38,400 bases of DNA from Cytophagales bacterium (GTDB lineage Bacteria > Bacteroidota > Bacteroidia > Cytophagales > UBA9547), in the NCBI GenBank assembly GCA_014376535.1, contig JACMRH010000490.1, forward strand, positions 1-38,400, read 5' to 3'. Shown in pieces: positions 9,880 to 18,000 of the stretch (the first letter of the stretch is position 1; each line of letters opens with the position of its first letter). The notes under the pieces were generated by a model, which ran no database searches, was not told the origin of the DNA, and was given only the letters and a program-made list of their open reading frames with translations. The position numbers and the translations under genes are program-made.

Positions 9880-10134
9880 ATAATTAAAATAGTAGCCATC
9901 ACTCACAAAGTTTGTTCTGAGAGTCGAACTAAAAAGATCTTAAAGAAGGAGTATTATCTCAAGTATAGCATTCAATTTTCCATTGGGAACAGTTTCTATT
10001 ATTTTCAGGTTGGTGTTGATTATATAACGGAACCGCACCAGTTTTCCAGAAAGTTTAGCTGGCTAATAAGAACAAATATCTGGTCTACTTTTATGGTAAA
10101 TAAATCAGCAAGAACTCTTTTTGTGAGGAAATAA
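9880..10134 (+). pseudogene. Possible ORF remnant (84 sense codons, no ATG at its 5' end)
   Basis: Open frame between TAG (9877-9879) and TAA (10132-10134) encoding '...KEYYLKYSIQFSIGNSFYYFQVGVDYITEPHQFSRKFSWLIRTNIWSTFMVNKSARTLFVRK'; no start codon in an otherwise noncoding gap. Confidence 0.25.
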
Positions 10135-10209
10135 AAGACAATTCTTTATTGTGATTGATACAAAATTGATTTGAAGTGATAGTTCAAAGGGCATAAGTCT
10201 AAATGAGCC

Positions 10210-11907
10210 TTAAACAGTAAAGCAAATCACCAATACATCATCCAATTGTTCTTCACTACCTTTCCAGCTTTTAAACTGGGTTTCCAACACCTGATCCCTC
10301 ACTTCAGGTTCCTGGGAAGCTATAGATACAAAAAGCTGCCTTAGCTGAGGATACATGAATTTCCTTCCCTCATCTCCTATCTGATCTGCATAACCATCTG
10401 TGAAGATCATGAAGCTGTCATCTTTTGAAAAAGGGATCGAATGGGTTTTAAATTTAAAATCTAGTGCTTTCTGGCGTCCTCCTATTCCTTGCCTGTCCGC
10501 AATGATCTGTTCAACCTCCGTCATTCCTTTGCGAAGAACATACAAGGAGTTATTTGCCCCCGCAAACTCCATAGTGGATTTGTTGTAGTCGAGGATGCAA
10601 AGAGAGATGTCCATGCCTGAATTCACTCCTGTACTGCCATATGTGTTCAATGCTTTTAATACTTTGGCATTCAACTGGCTCAATATCTGTCCTGCATCCA
10701 GGTTATTGTTATTCCTGACAATTTCATTTATGATCTCATATCCCAAAAACGACATAAAAGCCCCGGCAACACCATGGCCTGTACAATCAACCGCGGCAAG
10801 CATGGTTTTATGCCCATCCTGGTAACACCAGTAGAAATCACCGCTCACTACATTTTTAGGCTGGAAGAAAACGGATACATTGGGCAATATCTGCCTCATG
10901 AGCTCTTTGCCTGGAAGAATGGCGTTCTGAATGACTTTCGCCGATACAATACTGTCACTCAATTCTTTATAGACTGCCTGAGCCTTTTCCTTCTGTTCTG
11001 AAATTTCTATATTCTGAAGTTCCAGGGTACTTTTTTGATTTATTACCTTTCTTATAAGGAACGCGAGCAAAACCACCACTACCGACAGGCACAAGGCTAT
11101 AAAGGTAACATACAGTATATGTTTGGTAGAAGATTCTTTTTCCAGTTGTTTTTCCTTTTCCAGTTTCAGAATTTTCATCTGGTTCAGTTTATTGATGGAA
11201 TCTTTCTCAAGGAGAAGGGTGCTTAGTCTTTCCAGCAACTCGTCGCGCTGGCCTTTGTTCTGATTGTATGTTTTGTCGCCCTGGTAGAGCACCTTGGTTA
11301 AACGCTGGAGATTCAGTCTTAATTTCTTTTTTTCCTGTGGTGTAAATGTTTTTTCCGTTTCAAGCCTTTTCAGTATGTTTTTGATCTCAATAAGGATGGC
11401 AGCGTTTGCTTCTTCCAGTATCTTCTGTTCAGAACGGACCTGGTTGGTCACACTCTCAAACCTCAATTCCAGGTCATGGCTTGCATTTTCCTTTCCCGCA
11501 ACAGTAGTGTTTACCTCATCAAGCTTTTTTGACTGTTTGGTAACTGCTGGTCCAATCTCATTATCAGGTGCTTTCTCGAGTAGAACGAGGAGTTCATTTT
11601 CTTTGTCAAAATACTCAACATTAACTGTCTGCCAGCCACTTTTAACGAACTTGAGGTTATCAATAATATCAGGCAGTTTTGCATTAGTGCGACCCAGGTC
11701 TATGGTAGAGGTTCCGGTACCTAATTTGTACTGAGCCTTTGGTCCGATTACAGTTACATTGGGAACAGCCTGATCATTGGCATCTAAAATTTTTACTTTC
11801 AGTAAAGTCTGAGACTGAACAGAAGCTGCCAAAAACAATAGAAACAGGATTATTGATGGTAGGAACCTACAAAGCTTTAAGGTATAGTAAAATGGAAACA
11901 TAGGCAA
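10210..11907 (-). CDS. Membrane-anchored PP2C/SpoIIE-type serine phosphatase with periplasmic N-terminal carboxypeptidase-regulatory-like domain
   Basis: 'QTLLKVKILDANDQAVPNVTVIGPKAQY' N-terminal domain, coiled coil, TM 'HILYVTFIALCLSVVVVLLAFLI', RsbU/SpoIIE core 'FFQPKNVVSGDFYWCYQDGHKTMLAAVDCTGHGVAGAFMSFLGYEIINEIV...MEFAGANNSLYVLR...FMIFTDGYADQIG'. Confidence 0.88.
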   Translation of the reverse strand: MPMFPFYYTLKLCRFLPSIILFLLFLAASVQSQTLLKVKILDANDQAVPNVTVIGPKAQYKLGTGTSTIDLGRTNAKLPDIIDNLKFVKSGWQTVNVEYFDKENELLVLLEKAPDNEIGPAVTKQSKKLDEVNTTVAGKENASHDLELRFESVTNQVRSEQKILEEANAAILIEIKNILKRLETEKTFTPQEKKKLRLNLQRLTKVLYQGDKTYNQNKGQRDELLERLSTLLLEKDSINKLNQMKILKLEKEKQLEKESSTKHILYVTFIALCLSVVVVLLAFLIRKVINQKSTLELQNIEISEQKEKAQAVYKELSDSIVSAKVIQNAILPGKELMRQILPNVSVFFQPKNVVSGDFYWCYQDGHKTMLAAVDCTGHGVAGAFMSFLGYEIINEIVRNNNNLDAGQILSQLNAKVLKALNTYGSTGVNSGMDISLCILDYNKSTMEFAGANNSLYVLRKGMTEVEQIIADRQGIGGRQKALDFKFKTHSIPFSKDDSFMIFTDGYADQIGDEGRKFMYPQLRQLFVSIASQEPEVRDQVLETQFKSWKGSEEQLDDVLVICFTV

Positions 11908-11923
11908 AAGAATGCTTGGTAGT

Positions 11924-12280
11924 TTAGTAGAGAGAGTTGTTAGATTTTAATTTATCAGTAGACTTAATGTTGAATTTATCCCTTTTTTTGGATTTTTCCT
12001 GCTCTGGTGTGAAATTTGATGGCTTGCCGGCTTTATTATTTGCGGTGTTTGTTCCCTGTGACAGCAGTCTTCCAAAAATGATATATGAGATAGAATCTGA
12101 GCCTACTTTGGAATAAGTGGTTGCAGCAATTTCTCCTTCCTTTTTAAGTGGATCGGAAACAACGGGCTGATTAGAAGGTGCCTGGGCATGTAAATCAAGA
12201 TTAGTAAAGATGAAGAATAGGAATATGCCTGATTTGAGAAACCACAAAAGAAAAAAAGGACTTTTCATAAGGGGCAACAC
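11924..12280 (-). CDS. Small secreted hypothetical protein
   Basis: N-terminal hydrophobic segment 'SPFFLLWFLKSGIFLFFIFTNLDLHAQ' resembling a signal peptide; 16 nt upstream of the phosphatase gene on the same strand. Confidence 0.55.
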   Translation of the reverse strand: MLPLMKSPFFLLWFLKSGIFLFFIFTNLDLHAQAPSNQPVVSDPLKKEGEIAATTYSKVGSDSISYIIFGRLLSQGTNTANNKAGKPSNFTPEQEKSKKRDKFNIKSTDKLKSNNSLY

Positions 12281-12453
12281 ATTGATTAAGGTCCTAATGC
12301 GCTTAACCAGAGTTTACGAACAATTCAGAGCATAGTTGCATATGAATTGCTGATTTGCCATGTTGAATAATTATATTCAGTATATGTAATTCCGAAGGAT
12401 CTGATTTTAATTGCTATTTTTAGGGATCGAATTGGGTAAAGTAAAGAGCAGAG

Positions 12454-13995
12454 GTGGTCCCAAATTTAAAAATAACAGCATCATTTCAATTTATACTTTC
12501 GGGACTAGGAAGTACATTATTTTTATTGACACTTTTAATTGTTCAAACAGACAAGGTTTTTGGACAAACTGCCCGAGATAATAACCACAAGGAGCTTGCA
12601 AAGGGGAACTACTATTTAAGCAAACTGAGCCTGCCAAATGATAAGATAAAACATACCAACGACGCTGTGGTAATGCTTAGCGGAAGCGATTCTATTTTTT
12701 ACTTCTCTCAAAAGGCCGCACCCTCCCATCATATTACAGAATTTCATTTTTTCCTTTTTCAAAAGAAAACTGCCCAGGAGATAAAGGTTCCTTTTGCTCC
12801 CGGATCAAAGACCGACAGGTTAATATGTGTAGACAAGGAGAATAAAACCTTGTTCTTTGATTTTGATGTGAACGGAGATGACATTTATTATTCAAAGTCT
12901 ATCGGGGGGAAATGGCAAAAGCCTATGCCTTTCGCCCCGTTAAATTCTCGTTTTAAGGAATCGGGCATGTGCATTTCACCAGACAAAAAAAAGATAATTT
13001 TTGCCTCAAACCGGGGGAACGAAAATTTAAATCTGGATTTATTCCTGACCGAATACCAGGAAGACGGCTTGTGGCGAAAACCTCAGTTGCTCCGTACCCT
13101 CAGTTCAGACCAGGACGAAGACGACCCCCGATTTAGCCCGGATGGTAAAACACTCTTTTTCGCTTCCAAAGGTTTTAAGGGCTTTGGGAAATATGATCTG
13201 TTTTCATCGGCTTATGATTCAATAAGCAAAAGCTGGGGCACACCTGTCAATTTAGGTAGACAGGTAAACAGTGAGTACAATGAAATATCACCATGCCTGA
13301 ACCAGAAAGGAATTCTGGCATTATTCAGCTCGGACCGGTTTTCAGTTTCGGAAGATTACCGTATTTATCGTCCGGTCACCGGTAACAAAACTTTATTTTC
13401 GGCCCAGGTGAACTCGAGTGATAGTTCACTTCAAATTGCTAACCTGATTCTGATCTTACAACCCGAAGACGCCTTGCCTGGCGATGATCAAAAGAAGATC
13501 ATCTCCGAAACCGGTGTGTATGCTGACACCGTTTATTTCAACCGCTGGTACCTTCTCAGCATCATGGATAGTAACAACGTTTTACATTCCGAAAGAATCC
13601 TTTTAACAACATCCACATCGAACCGAACCTATTACCTGGACCTGAATAAAATAAAAGACCCTCATCTTATTTACGAAGGAAAGAAAATTCCACGTCTGAC
13701 CAAATATATCTTTCGTTATGATGCCAACGAACTTCTTCCTGAGAAATACAATAAAAAAACATTGGAAAGAGTGGCAGAACTGCTTAGCCATCTTCATATA
13801 TACAAGGTGGAAATTTTGTATCCTTCTAAACTGACGAAAGAACAGCTGGCCCTTGTATCCGCCAGAGTTGAGGGTTTAAAAAAGTACCTTTTGAAAAACA
13901 AGGCTTCGCAACAGGAAATCTCTGTAAGCAAGCTTTCTACATTAGCCGCTGAGCAGCTGTCTCTGAAAATGGAGTTTAAGCCTCATTTTCATTAA
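12454..13995 (+). CDS. PD40/WD40-like beta-propeller envelope protein with degenerate OmpA-like C-terminus (PorE-like); GTG start
   Basis: 'SGMCISPDKKKIIFASNRG', 'DEDDPRFSPDGKTLFFASKGFKGFGKYDLFSS' PD40 repeats; C-terminal 'KKTLERVAELLSHLHIYKVEILYPSKLTKEQLALVSARVEGLKKYLLKNK' resembles an OmpA fold lacking the usual HTD motif. Confidence 0.75.
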   Translation: MVPNLKITASFQFILSGLGSTLFLLTLLIVQTDKVFGQTARDNNHKELAKGNYYLSKLSLPNDKIKHTNDAVVMLSGSDSIFYFSQKAAPSHHITEFHFFLFQKKTAQEIKVPFAPGSKTDRLICVDKENKTLFFDFDVNGDDIYYSKSIGGKWQKPMPFAPLNSRFKESGMCISPDKKKIIFASNRGNENLNLDLFLTEYQEDGLWRKPQLLRTLSSDQDEDDPRFSPDGKTLFFASKGFKGFGKYDLFSSAYDSISKSWGTPVNLGRQVNSEYNEISPCLNQKGILALFSSDRFSVSEDYRIYRPVTGNKTLFSAQVNSSDSSLQIANLILILQPEDALPGDDQKKIISETGVYADTVYFNRWYLLSIMDSNNVLHSERILLTTSTSNRTYYLDLNKIKDPHLIYEGKKIPRLTKYIFRYDANELLPEKYNKKTLERVAELLSHLHIYKVEILYPSKLTKEQLALVSARVEGLKKYLLKNKASQQEISVSKLSTLAAEQLSLKMEFKPHFH

Positions 13996-15047
13996 TTCTT
14001 GTCATAAAAAATATTTTCAATGTCCTTATAAAGCCTGGTCCTGGCTTTACTATCATAATCAATGCATTTACGTTTTCTTCCTGCCCGGATTTTGGTATGC
14101 TGCAATTCAAACATTTTCAAAGGAAGTAAATAAGCAATTGCGATATCGTGTGAACCTGCCTGAGAGGGGCGTAATTTATTCAAAACTACTGCGTCATATG
14201 AATAGGCAATATTAAACTGCCTGTGGAAGGTATAAGCAACAACGGCAGCAACAGCTTCTGAACTGCGAAAGGTAACTCCTAATGCCAGCTTTTCTGAAAT
14301 AATAAACTGGTTGTAAAGGTCGACCTGTACGGGGGCATGTGCTGTAAATTTTACCAATAACCTGGGATTGTAAAGCACAGAATTGTTTATGGAAAAATTC
14401 ATTCCCGAAATCAGGTAGAAATGGCTTTGTTTTGTTCCTTCCCCTGCTCCAAAATAGGTGTACGGGTTCAGTGTTGGAATGGAAAGTCCGATTTTAAACT
14501 TGCTGTCATAATAATAAACACCCAGGCCAGTTTGCATCGCATACCGGTTAATGTTTGCTCCATTGTTCAATGCAGGATCTGTACTTAGAGAAGAGTTGGT
14601 TGGGTCGGTATTAGCATCTGAGAAATTTGTCTTCATTTCATTTACTCCCATTTGTATTCCGCCTGAAAACCGGCTATAGGTACTTAAACGGGCTATCACC
14701 GAATATGATACACCAACAAATGTGCTTTTGGTGATCCCCATTGACTCGTTCATGACATTAAGCGCCACAGCTGACCTGATCCTTAGCAATGGCATATCTA
14801 CACACACCGAACTTGTGACAGGTGCAGTTTTTATTCCAACCCATTGCCTTCTGTGAAGGGCTACCAGACTTATCTTTTCCTTACTGCCTGCCGCTGCGGG
14901 ATTAATGAGCGTGTAATTGTAATTGAAGAGGGTGAATTTTGTGTCTTGCTGACCGTACAAAGATGTATTCATGCAAAGCTGCATGCTGAGCACAAATGAT
15001 AGGCATTTAAAAAGGGAAGCGTGTTTATTTGGTATTGACAACTTCAA
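13992..15047 (-). CDS. PorP/SprF family type IX secretion system membrane protein
   Basis: 'QDTKFTLFNYNYTLINPAAAGSKEKISLVALHRRQWVGIKTAPVTSSVCVDMPL' is the PorP/SprF N-terminal signature; beta-barrel-like remainder. Confidence 0.92.
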   Translation of the reverse strand: MKLSIPNKHASLFKCLSFVLSMQLCMNTSLYGQQDTKFTLFNYNYTLINPAAAGSKEKISLVALHRRQWVGIKTAPVTSSVCVDMPLLRIRSAVALNVMNESMGITKSTFVGVSYSVIARLSTYSRFSGGIQMGVNEMKTNFSDANTDPTNSSLSTDPALNNGANINRYAMQTGLGVYYYDSKFKIGLSIPTLNPYTYFGAGEGTKQSHFYLISGMNFSINNSVLYNPRLLVKFTAHAPVQVDLYNQFIISEKLALGVTFRSSEAVAAVVAYTFHRQFNIAYSYDAVVLNKLRPSQAGSHDIAIAYLLPLKMFELQHTKIRAGRKRKCIDYDSKARTRLYKDIENIFYDKN

Positions 15048-18000
15048 CGATTCAGGGTCAGATGTGTAGTGTATTTGACTCCGTTGCTTAATTCAGCCAC
15101 CAAATAATAAGTGCCGACCGGAAGTTCCGATCCCTGGCAAGTCCCTTGTGTACAGGCTCCGGCCCAATCGTTTTTGTAATCAGCATTCCGATATACTAAA
15201 TCGCCCCAGCGATTAAATACATTCAAAGCCACTCTTACCTGTGGTGAAAGGTGGTAAACAGTATAAAAGTCATTTATTCCATCTCCGTTAGGTGTAAACG
15301 CGTCAGGTAAAAAGGCTTCTCTTTTTTTGAGCACGATCTCCACTTTTGCATTGTCGCATAATTTCGGAACCCCTCTGTCGCAAACCTGATATTCTAATAT
15401 TTCCACTGCATCTATTTCACTGCTTACTTTATACGTCCAAAAACCTTTTGAGTCAACGCTCAGCGTTCCGAAGCGCGGAGTGGTGATGAAAGAAAAATCC
15501 TCAAATTGAAGTTTGTCGTTAGGGTCAGAATCGTTGTCTATCGGATGGTTCTCAGCATTTAAGATCAAATCCTGGTCCAAAAACGCTGTATAATGATCAT
15601 CATTGGCCTTTGGTTTGCAATTGTTTACAGATATAAACACATCTAAACTGTCGGTACATCCATTTTGACTGCTTATGATCACGTACCTTCCATTGTCAGA
15701 ATACTGCGAAATAGGCAAATAAAGATCAGAAGAATTTTGAACCCGGTTGCCTGGCAGCTTCCAGAAAGCTGTTCCAGTTGTGCCTGCTTTAATTCGTATA
15801 GGTTCTTTTTCACAGACTACAAGTGGCAAAGCAATTATGGCCGGAGGATATTTAATGTCCAGTGAAAGTGATTCTTCGGAGGAACATTGGTTAATGTCTG
15901 TTCCTTTGAGTACATATTTCCCAACATCCTTTGCACCAAAGGATGGAATGACCAGGTTTGCCTGGCTGGAATGCTGGCCACCGGGAGAAGTCCAGTCATA
16001 ACTTATCCCCCCTGTTGCTTTAAATGTCAGTTTTGTTTTTGAACAGTAAGTTCCTCCTGACACACCTGTAATTAATACCAGTGGCAAAGTGTTAACTGTT
16101 GCTTTTACATTCGCCCTGGGGCTCTCACATCCTTTTACTACAGCAGAAACCCAGTAATTTTTTACTGACACATTTTGTGTATTGGGTATGGGAACTTGTG
16201 TTGACCTGATACCTCCTGAAGCAACATTGTACCAAAACAAGGAATCTTTCAGGCTGGTTAATGGCCTGGCAAGGTCGCCATAACAGTATTTCACATCCGG
16301 GATCAACGGGGCTGCCGGAAGGGCATTTACCGTGATCTTAACCAGTTTGCGGAAACTCTCACAAGAGTTTATAGTTTGAGAAACGAAAGCCTGATTTATT
16401 CCAATATCGTTTCTGTTTATAGAAGGAGCCTGAGTAGTAAATGTTGTGATGGTCGGGCCCGAATACCATTGAAGTGCGATTCCGCTTGCCAGGTATGAAA
16501 TGGTTCCGGTGCTTTCACAAATGACCTGGTCAATGCCAGCCGGGGCTGCCGGGATATTGTTAATTTGTATAGTTTCTGTTGATTTTAAGCCTTCGCATCC
16601 ATTGACGGTTTGGCTCACCTGGTAAATGGTGGCCTGAGCAATGTTTGTATTGACCGAAGGTGTAAGACCAGATCCTGCGGTAGAGCCTGGAAAATACCAT
16701 AAAAGACTAGTTCCGCTTGCCTTGAAAGAAAGTGTTCCGGTTTTCTGACAGAGTGTGGTGTCCTTCACCAGCGGTGCGGAAGGCAGGGCCTTGACCACAA
16801 GGGTGGCCTTGCTCCTTGGTCCTTCGCAAAGCGAGACGGTTTGAGAAACCCAAAGAGAAACTGTATCAGGGTTAGAAATAGGAAAATCCGGAGAGGAAAC
16901 AATCGTACCTCCGGAGGCAGTATTGTACCACTTCAATTGGGCACCTGTCGCGGTTAAGGTGATGTTACCTGCACTCTGACAAACAGAAACATCCTGAGTA
17001 AGAGGAGCTACAGGAAGCGCTTTAACAGAAATCAGAACTTTAGCTCTTGGACTCTCACAGCCATTTGATGTTTGGGTTACCCATTTGGCAGTGGTATCCG
17101 GAATGTTCAGATAGAATACAGGGGCAATAGTATTTGCTATTCCTCCTGATGACACATCATACCAATTTAGACTTGCCCCGCTGGCTTTGGCAGTATAAAG
17201 GCCGGAAGTACGGCAGGTATCAAGGTTGACAGTAGCCGGTACGACAGGAGGCGTTTTAATCAGGATGGTCAGTTGTAACCTTGGGCCTTCGCAGCCATTA
17301 AACCCCTGGCTTACCCACTTACTGGTATTTATTGGAATGTTGAGATCAAAAACAGGAACAATGTTACTTGCTGTTCCTCCGGAAGAGAAATCATACCATT
17401 TAAGGTTTGTGCCTGAGGAAGTCAGCGAAATATTTCCCATTTGCTGGCAGGTGTCAATGTTCTTCAGAACAGGCAGACCCGGAATTTTCCTGATCGCCAC
17501 ATCAACCTGCGATGTCGGACCTTCGCATCCATTCATGGTCTGGCTTACCCATTGGGCAGTTGTATCGGGCATATTTAAGTTTAATGTTGGGGTGGCAGTC
17601 AACCTTGTTCCCAAAGTAGCGGAGGCATACCAGGACAGTCCTGTTCCTGTCGCTTTTAAAGTGTAAGTACCGGTGGTCTGGCAGGTGTCAAGGTTGATAG
17701 TGGCGGGTGCGGCAGGAGTCGTTTTGATCAGGATGGTCAGTTGTAACCTTGGGCCTTCGCAGCCATTAAACCCCTGGCTAACCCATTTACTGGTATTGAT
17801 AGGGATGTTAAGATCATAAACAGGAACAATGTTACTTGCTGTTCCGCCGGAAGAGAAATCATACCATTTAAGGTTTGTGCCTGAGGAAGCCAGCGAAATA
17901 TTTCCCATTTGCTGGCAGGTGTCAATGTTCTTCAGAACAGGCAGGCCTGGAATTTTCCTGATCGCCACATCAACCTGCGATCTCGGCCCCTCGCATCCGT

